DNA of 22,541 bases. It comes from Treponema sp. UBA3662. Its GTDB lineage: Bacteria > Spirochaetota > Spirochaetia > Treponematales > Treponemataceae. Location of the stretch: NCBI GenBank assembly GCA_002373205.1, contig DFJV01000084.1:1-22541 (forward strand). Reading direction: 5' to 3'. A model generated the notes under the pieces. That model was not told the origin of the DNA. It was given only the letters and a program-made list of their open reading frames with translations, and did not search any database. Below, piece after piece: positions 1 to 7,075 of this stretch. The number at the start of each line of letters is the position of its first letter. The stretch's first letter is position 1. Position numbers and translations under genes: made by a program.

Positions 1-1
1 T

Positions 2-1099
2 GGCTTTGGACTTATGCGTCTTCCGGAAAAGGACGGGGCAATCGACATTGAACGTGTTAAGATGATGGTGGATAAATATATATCTGCCGGCATGAATTAT
101 TTTGACACGGCTTATATCTATCACGGTGGTCATTCGGAAGAAGCTGCCAGGGATGCTCTTGTAAAGCGCTATCCGCGGGAAAGCTTTATGCTTGCAACAA
201 AGCTTCCAATTTGGGAAGTGAAGCAGGAAAGTGATGTTGAGCGTATTTTTAATGACCAGCTTGCCAAAACTGCTGCCGGATATTTTGACTTTTATTTGCT
301 CCATTCAATTGAAGAGGCTAATTATGACTCATACGAAAAATATGACTGCTTTAACTGGGGATTTAAAAAGAAAGAGGCTGGTCTTATAAAGCATTTTGGT
401 TTTTCTTTCCACGGAAGCCCGGAACTGTTGGAAAAGGTGTTGGACAAACATCCGGAGATGGAATTTGTTCAGATTCAGCTTAACTACCTTGATCGGACAA
501 ATCCTGTGGTTCAGTCTCAAAAGCTTTATGACATTCTTCACAAACGGAATATCCCTATGATTATCATGGAGCCGGTTCGCGGAGGAATGCTTGCCAACAT
601 GCAGCCGGAGATTGAGGCAAAATTTAAGAGCGTGCGCCCCAATAATTCAGTGGCATCATGGGCCTTGCGCTACGTTGGTTCTCTTGAAGGAGTTGTTACG
701 ATTCTTTCTGGAATGTCCAGCGAAGACCAGATGGATGACAATATAAGGACATTCACTAATTTTGCGCCGCTTACGCCCGAAGAGTTTAAGATTATTGATG
801 AAGTGACGGAAGAAATCTTGCGCATTCCTCAGATTGGCTGTACTGCCTGCAAGTATTGCACTGACGGTTGCCCAATGAAAATAAGCATACCGGATGTCTT
901 TAGGACGGTTAACACTTTAAGGCGTTATCCTGATGACTGGCGTGCAAAGAATTTCTATTCCGGTCTTGTTAACAGGAGCGGCAAGGCTTCTGACTGCGTT
1001 GAGTGCGGTCAGTGCGAAAGCGTTTGTCCTCAGCATCTTCCGATAATCAGCCTTTTAAAAGAAGCGGCTGAAATTCTTGATGCCAAGAAAGGGGCTTAG
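2..1099 (+). CDS. 4Fe-4S aldo/keto reductase, 3' part (start outside window)
   Basis: NAD(P)H-type aldo/keto reductase fused to a C-terminal ferredoxin domain. The frame is open from base 2 (reading GFGL before the first ATG at 14), and the family normally has about 15-20 residues ahead of this point, so the true start lies upstream of the window. Numbered from the ATG at 14, the usual catalytic tetrad is visible: D31 and Y34/Y36 in the FDTAY segment, K63 in ATKLP, H97 in YLLHS. The TIM-barrel core is followed by two Cx2Cx2Cx3C clusters (C276, C279, C282, C286 and C328, C331, C334, C338), expected to hold two [4Fe-4S] clusters. Family members are cytoplasmic oxidoreductases. The substrate cannot be read from sequence. 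The gene converges on ychF. Confidence 0.9.
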   Translation, partial: GFGLMRLPEKDGAIDIERVKMMVDKYISAGMNYFDTAYIYHGGHSEEAARDALVKRYPRESFMLATKLPIWEVKQESDVERIFNDQLAKTAAGYFDFYLLHSIEEANYDSYEKYDCFNWGFKKKEAGLIKHFGFSFHGSPELLEKVLDKHPEMEFVQIQLNYLDRTNPVVQSQKLYDILHKRNIPMIIMEPVRGGMLANMQPEIEAKFKSVRPNNSVASWALRYVGSLEGVVTILSGMSSEDQMDDNIRTFTNFAPLTPEEFKIIDEVTEEILRIPQIGCTACKYCTDGCPMKISIPDVFRTVNTLRRYPDDWRAKNFYSGLVNRSGKASDCVECGQCESVCPQHLPIISLLKEAAEILDAKKGA

Positions 1100-1121
1100 G
1101 CTAATTTTTAGTGAGCCGTTG

Positions 1122-1220
1122 AAAAAAAAACTGGCCTTGAACTGCTTTGCATTTGTGCAGTAAAAAGCCAGTTTGCTGAAGCCTTGGCAGCAAGTGCGTA
1201 CTGGCGCACCTAAAGCCAAG
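1122..1220 (-). terminator. Double-hairpin intrinsic terminator of ychF
   Basis: Two nested hairpins lie between the convergent ends of the reductase gene and ychF. Hairpin 1 pairs AAACTGGC (1128-1135) with GCCAGTTT (1167-1174) and inside it ACTGC (1141-1145) with GCAGT (1157-1161). Hairpin 2 pairs CTTGGC (1183-1188) with GCCAAG (1215-1220) and inside it GTGCG (1194-1198) with CGCAC (1205-1209). Read on the minus strand, hairpin 1 is followed by a U tract (the A-run 1122-1130), which fits termination downstream of ychF. No T-run follows on the plus strand. Confidence 0.65.
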
Positions 1221-1256
1221 AAAATAAATGTAAAAGCCTCAAATATTGATGAGCAT

Positions 1257-2393
1257 TTATTTTGTTACGTTAAACTTAAAGAATAACACATCCCCATCCT
1301 GTACGACGTATTCTTTTCCTTCCGTGCGGTATTTTCCGGCTTCCTTGATTTTTTCTTCGCTGCCGTACTGCCTTAGGTCATCAACAGTGTAGGCTTCTGC
1401 CTTGATGAATCCTTTTTCAAAGTCGGTGTGGATGACTCCTGCTGCCTGTGGCGCCTTGTCTCCTGCGTGAATTGTCCATGCGCGGCATTCGTCTGCTCCA
1501 CCTGTAAAGAAGGTGCGGAGACCCATCAAGTGGTAAACCTGGCGGGCAAGAACTGTAAGTCCGCTTTCTTTAAGTCCAACGGATTCCATGAATTCTTTGC
1601 GTTCTGCTTCATCGGTAATCTCTGAAAGGTCCGCTTCGAATTTTCCGCAAATAACAACCACTTCGGATTTTTCTTCTGCGGCAATTTTCTTTACGGCTTC
1701 GACGTATTTGTTTGTGCCGGATTCAATCGTAGATTCGTCTATGTTGCAGACAAAAATCTGCGGCTTAATCGTAAGCAGGTGAAGGTCGTAGATTGCCTCG
1801 CGCTCATCATCCGTAAGGTCTGCCATGCGGGCGCACTTGCCGTCCTGGAGCAGGGGCTTAATCTTTTCTACGGCGCTCATGTAAGGGGCAAGTTTTTTTT
1901 CTTCTTCCTTGCCCATTGCACGTATCTGCTTTGTGATTTTTTCCTGTCTCTTGGTGATTGTGTCCAAGTCTGCCTGTGCAAGCTCAAAGTCTATGGTAAG
2001 GATGTCGCTTTCCGGGTCGATAGGGGCATCTGTCTTTGCGTCTTCGCGTACGTGCTGAATGTCCGGGTTGTCAAAGCAGCGTACAACGTGGGCTATAACG
2101 GTTGTCTCGCGGATGTTTGCAAGGAACTGGTTGCCAAGGCCTTCTCCCTTGCTGGCACCCTTTATGAGTCCTGCAATGTCTACAAAGTCTACGGCAGCAG
2201 GAATTTTCTTTTTGGGCTGGAAAACGCTTGCCATAAAATCAAGGCGTTCATCCGGCAAGTCAACAACGCCAACATTTGGGTCTATTGTACAGAAAGGATA
2301 GTTTTCTGCGGCGGCAGGTGCCTTTGTGAGAGCGCAAAAGAGAGTGGACTTTCCAACATTAGGAAGCCCGACGATTCCACAGTTAAGTTTCAT
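1257..2393 (-). CDS. ychF: Ribosome-binding ATPase YchF (OBG family)
   Basis: Conserved cytoplasmic P-loop protein of the Obg family that binds ribosomes and hydrolyses ATP rather than GTP. The protein has 378 residues, close to the usual 360-370. Visible motifs: P-loop GLPNVGKS at residues 9-16, the switch-like DFVDIAGL segment near residue 70, and NIDE in place of the GTPase NKxD motif, which is the known reason for ATP preference. A central helical region is followed by a C-terminal TGS-like domain (ending near GKEYVVQDGDVLFFKF). The start is supported by an AGGGA Shine-Dalgarno about 8 nt upstream of the ATG at 2393. It is transcribed alone, bounded by the hairpin at 2477-2586 upstream and a double-hairpin terminator downstream. 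Confidence 0.97.
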   Translation of the reverse strand: MKLNCGIVGLPNVGKSTLFCALTKAPAAAENYPFCTIDPNVGVVDLPDERLDFMASVFQPKKKIPAAVDFVDIAGLIKGASKGEGLGNQFLANIRETTVIAHVVRCFDNPDIQHVREDAKTDAPIDPESDILTIDFELAQADLDTITKRQEKITKQIRAMGKEEEKKLAPYMSAVEKIKPLLQDGKCARMADLTDDEREAIYDLHLLTIKPQIFVCNIDESTIESGTNKYVEAVKKIAAEEKSEVVVICGKFEADLSEITDEAERKEFMESVGLKESGLTVLARQVYHLMGLRTFFTGGADECRAWTIHAGDKAPQAAGVIHTDFEKGFIKAEAYTVDDLRQYGSEEKIKEAGKYRTEGKEYVVQDGDVLFFKFNVTK

Positions 2394-2472
2394 ATATGAT
2401 TCCCTTGTTTATAGAAAATATTTGAGAGATTATAGCGCATTTTGCAAAATTAGTTAAGGGCAGAACTTATGT

Positions 2473-2586
2473 AAAAAAAACACGGACTTGTTCGGCGGGT
2501 CCCAGTAACGGAAAAAATCAAGGAATCCTCCCTAAAGGGTCCCTCCTTGCTTTTTTCCTACGTCCCGCCGAGCAAGTCCGTGTTTT
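2473..2586 (-). terminator. Long composite hairpin, terminator of the SH3 gene pair
   Basis: A 23-nt arm at 2477-2499 pairs with 2564-2586 with a single G-U wobble. Inside it GGAAAAAA (2510-2517) pairs with TTTTTTCC (2551-2558), CAAGGA (2519-2524) with TCCTTG (2544-2549), and CCCT (2530-2533) with AGGG (2536-2539). On the minus strand the structure is followed by a U tract (A-run 2473-2480), so it should end the lipoprotein-SH3 transcript before ychF. It is far longer than a normal terminator and could also be a mobile palindromic repeat. The remaining bases to 2610 hold no gene. Confidence 0.6.
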
Positions 2587-2610
2587 GTTAGTATGCTAAT
2601 GTTGCAAATG

Positions 2611-3549
2611 TTAGAAGTCAAAGAGGTGGAGGTAGGCTCCGAAGATCCAGCCTTCTTTGTCTTCGCCTTCAACCCTACCGTAGTACCAGTAGTCTGTTAT
2701 GCCGTTGATTGTCTGGGTGTGCTTTGTGCGCTTCTGGGCAAGAAGAACCTGGTAGTTGCTTCCGCTGCCAAGACCTTCAACTTTTGCTGTTACGGAATTG
2801 TCTGCGCTTGTTCCAGGCTTGCTCCTCATGTTGATTGTGGAGCTGGAGTCTGCAAAGATTGCCATTCTGAGCGTTGAAGAGAAATCGTAGAAGCCGCCTT
2901 CTTCCAGGTCTACGCCGTGCAGGTATTCATCCGCGGCCTTTACTATGGCAGAAATGTCTTCTGTAGATTTTTCCTGGAGCTTCTTAAGGTTGTTAAAGCT
3001 TGCTTCCTGGGCTTTTTTTGTCTTTGCCTTCTTAATTTTTGCAAATACCGTCATTGCCTGGCGCATAGCCTTGTCTGTGGAAGACTTGCCTTCGAGGATG
3101 TAGCCGGTTGTTACGCTCTTTATGGAGTAGTTGTAATACTGGATTTTTGTAAGCGTTGCGAGTTCCTTCTTTGAAGTTCCGCAAGAAAGTACGAGTGCGC
3201 CGGTCTTGAGAACTGATTTTCCGCAGTTTACAAGGTCAAGTCCGTCGAATACGGTTGCATCTTCTACGATGATTGCCATTGCTCCGTCCGGGATGGAAGA
3301 GATTTGGTTCTTGTTTGCCCAGAGCTTTTTGCCCTGATAGCTTACCTGAACTTTGCCGTCTTTTTCTTCTCCGCCAAGAGTTTCAAGGGAAGTGCCAGTG
3401 GAAAGCTTTGCGGCCTGTGCCATCTTACCGTCTTTTTCTTCGTAGAGAAGTCCGTTTGCCATGAGCATATAGGCTGTTGCCGCAAACAGGTTTGCCCCTG
3501 ATGCAGCCATAACAAAAGCTATTATAAAATTTCTTATTGTCTTTTTCAT
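2611..3549 (-). CDS. Exported protein with bacterial SH3-like domains
   Basis: A 312-residue protein with an N-terminal signal peptide (MKKTIRNF, then a hydrophobic stretch to about residue 24 ending in FAA). After it come SH3-like beta segments at roughly residues 25-85 and 90-150, a lysine/glutamate-rich helical linker (about 165-215), and a clearer C-terminal SH3 domain with INMRSKPG and a YWYYGRV...GWIFGAYL ending. Such domains usually bind cell-wall or protein ligands in the periplasm; no catalytic site is seen. It follows the lipoprotein gene by 17 nt and shares its WxF/GWxFxAxI-type signature, so the two are probably an operon and paralogues. The start is supported by GGAG about 7 nt upstream. 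The specific function is unknown. Confidence 0.8.
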   Translation of the reverse strand: MKKTIRNFIIAFVMAASGANLFAATAYMLMANGLLYEEKDGKMAQAAKLSTGTSLETLGGEEKDGKVQVSYQGKKLWANKNQISSIPDGAMAIIVEDATVFDGLDLVNCGKSVLKTGALVLSCGTSKKELATLTKIQYYNYSIKSVTTGYILEGKSSTDKAMRQAMTVFAKIKKAKTKKAQEASFNNLKKLQEKSTEDISAIVKAADEYLHGVDLEEGGFYDFSSTLRMAIFADSSSTINMRSKPGTSADNSVTAKVEGLGSGSNYQVLLAQKRTKHTQTINGITDYWYYGRVEGEDKEGWIFGAYLHLFDF

Positions 3550-3566
3550 AACTGGTTCTCCGTCTT

Positions 3567-4904
3567 TTATTCTTCTATTCCAAAGTCTGGGGTTCCAGAG
3601 CTTGGGGCTGGTTCAAGGACACCGTCTTTTATCCATGCGCTGAATGCCCAGCCTTCTACAGCGTTTGTGTAGTCAAAGTATGAGTGTGATGAAAAGCGTG
3701 TTGGGGAAATGTCCAGTTTGTTGCCGTTTTCAAGGGCGGAAGGTGTGTCTTCTCCCGGTTTTCCTGTGGTAACGTAGAGCCACTTTCCTTTCTGGCCTGC
3801 AACAGTGCCTGTCTCTGGAACTGACATGCGGTAGTAGACAGGAGTTTTGTCGTCCAACTTTGTCTTTACTGCAGAAGCTGTTGTTGGCTGCAAGCGGAGG
3901 GATATTTTTGAACCGTCGCCTGTGTTTACGTAGGCTACGTACCAGTTGCCCATCTGGGTTATTTTGTCTGTGGAAACGGAAATGTCTCCCTTGTCGCTGG
4001 TTGCGTTTACCATCTGAGAAAGCCTGTAGTCTGTTGAAGATGAGAGGCTTCCGCTGTTGCCTACAGACCTTGCGATTGCAACGAGGTCTTTCTTTACGGT
4101 TGCATTTGCAGTGTTTTCTGCACGGCCAAGGAGCATTTCGCAGGCAATTTCTGAACTGTTGGACTTGATGCAGTCTGATTCAATGTAGAACTTCTGAAGC
4201 CAGCCTGCGCTCGTCTTTCCGTAAACCTGATAGAATCCGTCTGTTTCTGAACCGATTCTTGCAACAATCTGATCCTGAGGATAGTAGATGCCGTCGTCGC
4301 GGATGTTTTCTATGGATGGCTGGTCATAGGCAAGGGCATCTCCGCTTCCGCTGATGATTACCGGTGTGCCGCGTACTGCAACGAGGTCTTTCTGAATCCA
4401 CCTGTTTTCCTGGTTGTTGAACACTACATGGAGCCATGTGCGCTTTTGACCGTCGTATGTGCGGATTGCCTCTTTTTCTTCCGGCTCACCGCTTGCATTC
4501 TTAAAGGCATAAAGGACAGTTCCTGCTGCTGCCGAGGCTTTCCAGTCCATTCTGCCGTTCTTGTTTTCTTCGTAAACACCGGATTCTGGTGTCCATACCA
4601 TTACGACTGGAATCATTCCTGCGGTATTGTATTCCTCTGCAACAATTGGGGCTGCTGGGCTTTGTCCGCTGCTGGAAGTGGCTGTTCCGTCTTCTGAAAC
4701 GGTTTCAAAAGTGTCTTCGGTATAAAGTTCTCCGCCTTCTTCGTCTCCGTCCCCTTCTTCTGAGGAAGACTCCTGGTTTTCTGTTTCTTGATCTGTTTCG
4801 CTGCCTGATGAATTCTTGCTACCATCTTTTTTTGAACAAGAAAGGATGGCTGCGGCAAAGATAAGGACTGCCGCAACTTTTATGCATTTTTTGAATATCT
4901 GCAT
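3567..4904 (-). CDS. SH3-domain lipoprotein
   Basis: A 445-residue predicted lipoprotein. The signal sequence ends in a lipobox-like AAILSC with the lipidated cysteine at C23; spirochaete lipoboxes are loose, and this fits. Residues about 25-75 are a very acidic, Ser/Glu/Asp-rich spacer, typical of a surface or periplasmic tether. Three SH3-like segments follow: about 90-175 (with WLHVVF...RWIQKDLV), 180-245 (YQVYGKTSAGWLQKFYI) and 310-440 (GNWYVAYV, KWLYVTTG, VEGWAFSAWI). The start at 4904 has AGGAGC 7 nt upstream. It is the first gene of a two-gene operon with the SH3 protein downstream. A 12-bp perfect palindrome (CTAAAATTTTAG, 4914-4925) overlaps its leader and could be regulatory. The ligand is unknown. 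Confidence 0.8.
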   Translation of the reverse strand: MQIFKKCIKVAAVLIFAAAILSCSKKDGSKNSSGSETDQETENQESSSEEGDGDEEGGELYTEDTFETVSEDGTATSSSGQSPAAPIVAEEYNTAGMIPVVMVWTPESGVYEENKNGRMDWKASAAAGTVLYAFKNASGEPEEKEAIRTYDGQKRTWLHVVFNNQENRWIQKDLVAVRGTPVIISGSGDALAYDQPSIENIRDDGIYYPQDQIVARIGSETDGFYQVYGKTSAGWLQKFYIESDCIKSNSSEIACEMLLGRAENTANATVKKDLVAIARSVGNSGSLSSSTDYRLSQMVNATSDKGDISVSTDKITQMGNWYVAYVNTGDGSKISLRLQPTTASAVKTKLDDKTPVYYRMSVPETGTVAGQKGKWLYVTTGKPGEDTPSALENGNKLDISPTRFSSHSYFDYTNAVEGWAFSAWIKDGVLEPAPSSGTPDFGIEE

Positions 4905-5034
4905 GCTCTGCTCCTAAAATTTTAGTTATGAGAGAATATAACATTTCTGCATGTTTTTCAAGGTTACGATTTTTTTAAGGCAAAAAGGTATGTAAGTGTA
5001 CTGCTGATGCGCTAACGGTTTATGTAACGAGTAG

Positions 5035-5063
5035 TTGAATTTTTGTATACTATAGTATACAAT
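5035..5063 (+). promoter_or_regulatory. Promoter and palindromic operator of the toxin-antitoxin pair
   Basis: A -35 box TTGAAT (5035-5040), a 17-nt spacer and a -10 box TACAAT (5058-5063) sit just upstream of the toxin gene. A perfect 20-bp palindrome at 5043-5062 (half-site TTGTATACTA) covers the spacer and the -10 box, which is where an autorepressing antitoxin would bind. The predicted transcription start falls at or beside the ATG at 5070, so the toxin message may be nearly leaderless; no good Shine-Dalgarno is present. Confidence 0.65.
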
Positions 5064-5069
5064 TGAGTT

Positions 5070-5360
5070 ATGGTAAAAGTAGTTCAAACGGAAACCTATA
5101 AAAAATGGTTTAAGAAATTAAAAGACTATACGGCAAAATTTGCTATAGGTCAAAGAATTGAACGAATGCAGCAGGGCAATTTTGGCGATTCAAAAAGTGT
5201 AGGGGATGGAGTATTTGAATTGCGTGTTGATGTTGGTAAAGGTTACAGAGTGTATTTTACAAATGATGGTAAGGAAATTGTGATCCTGTTAGTAGGCGGA
5301 GACAAATCTACTCAGGATTCTGATATAGCAAAAGCCAAAAAAATGGCAAAGGAATTTTAG
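5070..5360 (+). CDS. RelE/ParE-family addiction-module toxin (HigB-like)
   Basis: A 96-residue small basic protein matching the 'addiction module killer protein' branch of the RelE/ParE superfamily. It starts VQTETYKKWFKKLKD, has the RIERMQQGNFGDSKSVGDGVFELRVD-type core and ends with the strand-rich YRVYFT...EIVILLVGGDKSTQ segment typical of these toxins. Family members are mostly ribosome-dependent mRNA interferases, inactive while bound to antitoxin. The toxin precedes the antitoxin, as in HigBA-type modules, and the gap between the two genes is only one base. Transcription is expected from the adjoining palindromic promoter. The function is assigned by family; no catalytic residues were verified. 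Confidence 0.88.
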   Translation: MVKVVQTETYKKWFKKLKDYTAKFAIGQRIERMQQGNFGDSKSVGDGVFELRVDVGKGYRVYFTNDGKEIVILLVGGDKSTQDSDIAKAKKMAKEF

Positions 5361-5361
5361 C

Positions 5362-5655
5362 ATGGAAAAATTAACAGAATTTGATATGGCGGAATATCTT
5401 GATACAGAAGAACTTCAGCAAGGTTATCTTGATTACAATGCAAAGCAAGGAAGTCCAGAAGATTTGCTTAGGGCAATAAATACTGTTGCAAGGGCAAGAG
5501 GAATGACAAAAACTGCAAAGGAAGCAGGCATTACAAGAGACGGACTTTATAAGGCCTTGTCGCCAGACGGAAATCCAGCCTTCTCTACTGTGTTTAACAT
5601 TCTTCGTGCGATAGGTTATACGCTTACTCCAACACCAATATCTAAAACTGTGTGA
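5362..5655 (+). CDS. HTH antitoxin of the RelE/ParE module
   Basis: A 97-residue antitoxin of the 'addiction module antidote' family. The N-terminal part (about 1-35, MEKLTEFDMAEYLDTEE) should wrap the toxin, and the C-terminal half carries a lambda-repressor-like helix-turn-helix (ARARGMTKTAKEAGITRDGLYKAL, then NPAFSTVFNILRAIGY). It is read directly after the toxin. By analogy it binds the 20-bp palindrome at 5043-5062 to repress the operon. The module may stabilise this accessory patch. Confidence 0.9.
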   Translation: MEKLTEFDMAEYLDTEELQQGYLDYNAKQGSPEDLLRAINTVARARGMTKTAKEAGITRDGLYKALSPDGNPAFSTVFNILRAIGYTLTPTPISKTV

Positions 5656-5971
5656 CAAGCAAAAAGGAAGAGCCTAATTATATAATACGCTACAGTTCCA
5701 ACAAAATGAGAATGCTCAAATAATACATGCTCAAAATCAAAGAAGAACAGCTGAATTCCGAGCATGTATTTATAAAAGCATCGAGTGATGAAAAGCATAT
5801 ATGTCGCAAAGTCTGATTATGATGCAGATGATTGGTATGTGCAAAACAAAGTTCATCTTCAACAAGTTCAGAAGCAACAAATCACGCTATCAGATTCTGA
5901 TGCTTAATATTCAAGCATTAGAATATCAAGTGCTTCTAATCTTTATCTCGCAGGATGCATTAAAGTTGGTT
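5656..5971. other. Gene-poor stretch with short glutamine-rich reading frames
   Basis: No confident gene. Two short adjoining plus-strand frames (about 5682-5789, and 5788-5907 from an ATG, 39 codons) have protein-like, Gln- and Asp-rich compositions but lack a Shine-Dalgarno and any recognised family. They may be decayed remnants of a gene behind the toxin-antitoxin pair, or chance. No terminator hairpin for the antitoxin was seen. Confidence 0.35.
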
Positions 5972-6418
5972 TTATTTTTGGAAGAAGAAATCTGCCCAAA
6001 TTATCCCAAAATTATCCCATTTTATTGCAGCACATGAACAGACAATATATCCTTGACTGTTTAGTTGGATATTCAACTCTGTGCCTGAGAATGACATATA
6101 ACCATTATCTGAACTCCAATTGAAATTCACATTTTTTGCACCTTCCCAGTACATAACTCCAGTTCCATCTTCGTTCAGAACAATTTTTTTAGGATAACTT
6201 TTTAGTTCGCCAATATCGTATTTTTTACCATTATATTGACATCTGAACATTGACCATGTACCAGATGAGTTCTTTATGTCGTTGTTTGAGTCGTCCATAT
6301 TGTTTGATTCAATTCTTTCTTCCTCAACTTTTTTCTTTGGTTCTTCGCATTTTTGCATACAAAACCCAATAACCCAAAGCACTGCTACGACAATAGCTAT
6401 TATTGCACCTTTTGACAT
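5972..6418 (-). CDS. Small membrane-anchored protein with lipocalin-like C-terminal half
   Basis: A 148-residue protein. Residues 4-20 (AIIAIVVAVLWVIGFC) are a single N-terminal membrane segment or signal anchor, followed by a charged, Lys/Glu/Asn/Asp-rich linker (about 24-52). The remaining 95 residues look like a small beta-barrel of the lipocalin-like kind (GTWSMFRC..., LNEDGTGVMYW, FNWSSDNGYMSF). The ATG at 6418 has a strong GAGGAG 6-8 nt upstream, which argues for a real gene although no specific homologue is recognised. C20 within the hydrophobic end could alternatively make it a lipoprotein. It lies downstream of the small HTH gene on the same strand with a 103-nt gap and may be co-transcribed. 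Function unknown. Confidence 0.65.
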   Translation of the reverse strand: MSKGAIIAIVVAVLWVIGFCMQKCEEPKKKVEEERIESNNMDDSNNDIKNSSGTWSMFRCQYNGKKYDIGELKSYPKKIVLNEDGTGVMYWEGAKNVNFNWSSDNGYMSFSGTELNIQLNSQGYIVCSCAAIKWDNFGIIWADFFFQK

Positions 6419-6521
6419 ATTTTGTCTCCTCTTTGTTTATTTTTTTTCAAATTCAGATAATTTCTGTAGTTGTTTTTGCAGAAAGTCGTCTGAATGTTGT
6501 TACCGTTGATTATTGATAAAT

Positions 6522-6689
6522 TTATTTTAGGAATGGATTCGGATAGTCACGAGGAATGTGGTATGGACTGCCTTTTTTATCCTGCGTTATTCTTTTATCA
6601 GTGAGAATTATAAGTTTGCACCACCGCTGGACTTTTTCTTGCGTTACACCCCATAGTTTTGCGGCTTCTTTTGTGCCCATATCAGCCAT
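6522..6689 (-). CDS. 55-residue helix-turn-helix protein
   Basis: A very small minus-strand gene: it begins MADMGTKEAAKLWGVTQEKV, continues with QRWCKL and ends QDKKGSPYHIPRDYPNPFLK. Its start codon at 6689 is preceded by GAGGA with 7-nt spacing; a second in-frame ATG lies three codons later. The pattern (TKEAAKLWGVTQ recognition helix pair, then a KGSPYHIP wing) is typical of the stand-alone MerR-like or excisionase-like winged HTH proteins found in accessory regions. It probably binds DNA; the three overlapping palindromes just upstream (6713-6792) are an obvious candidate target. It stands 103 nt upstream of the membrane-anchored protein gene. Confidence 0.7.
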   Translation of the reverse strand: MADMGTKEAAKLWGVTQEKVQRWCKLIILTDKRITQDKKGSPYHIPRDYPNPFLK

Positions 6690-6712
6690 AAACCAATCCT
6701 CATTCTTTTTTC

Positions 6713-6792
6713 CTAATTCGATTTTCGAGCGTAGCGAAGAAAATCGAATTAGTGCTATTGTGTCAATAGCACTAATGGTATACCATTAGTGC
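6713..6792. repeat. Chain of three overlapping inverted repeats
   Basis: Three palindromic units overlap end to end. IR1: CTAATTCGATTTTC (6713-6726) with its exact complement at 6739-6752. IR2: ATTAGTGCTATTG (6748-6760) with its exact complement at 6764-6776, loop TGT. IR3: a perfect 24-bp palindrome at 6769-6792, half-site GCACTAATGGTA. IR1 and IR2 share 6748-6752, and IR2 and IR3 share 6769-6776, so only non-neighbouring hairpins can form together. The element lies directly upstream of the small HTH gene. Confidence 0.8.
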
Positions 6793-6816
6793 GCTTCGAA
6801 TTTTGTGTGCATATAA

Positions 6817-6939
6817 ACCCCTAGCCCCGATTGGAAGGGCGGCGGAGCCGTTGCCGTGGTGGGTGAGCGCGGGCTTTGCCCAAGTCGAACCCCAGGCAAT
6901 GGAGGGGGTAGGGGCCCCCGGAACCCTGGAAAGCGGGTA
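6817..6939 (+). repeat. GC-rich dispersed repeat, copy A
   Basis: GC-rich block in an AT-rich surround, beginning CCCCGATTGGAAGGG (from 6825) and ending CCTGGAAAGCGGGT (6925-6938) and AAAAATTGC. Both ends, and the internal GCAATGGAGGGGGTAGGGGC stretch (6896 on), recur in the other copies (9060-9158, 17570-17646, 19581-19672, 22512-22541). It is noncoding. The following 6940-7075 holds only the HD gene's upstream region, with an 11-nt direct repeat AATTGCAGTAT at 6981 and 7052. Confidence 0.75.
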
Positions 6940-7075
6940 AAAATTGCAAGTTGCGGTTTGCAGTTTTAACCGCCGGTTCAAATTGCAGTATGCTCCAAAA
7001 TAAAAAAGAGAAATTTCTGGTCCACTTGCTTATTTTGCATTAAAAAAATAGAATTGCAGTATAAGGGGGTTGGCG

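Noticed and set aside
1779..2399. 206-codon plus-strand open frame
   Set aside because: It lies antisense to ychF, whose protein is strongly conserved; the frame has no recognisable domain and no ribosome site.
5801..6037. 78-codon plus-strand frame
   Set aside because: No Shine-Dalgarno, no family resemblance, and it overlaps the better supported minus-strand membrane-anchored gene.
6455..6495. Terminator between the small HTH gene and the membrane-anchored gene
   Set aside because: TCAGA/TCTGA and TTTCTG/CAGAAA can pair, but on the minus strand an A-run and not a T-run follows.
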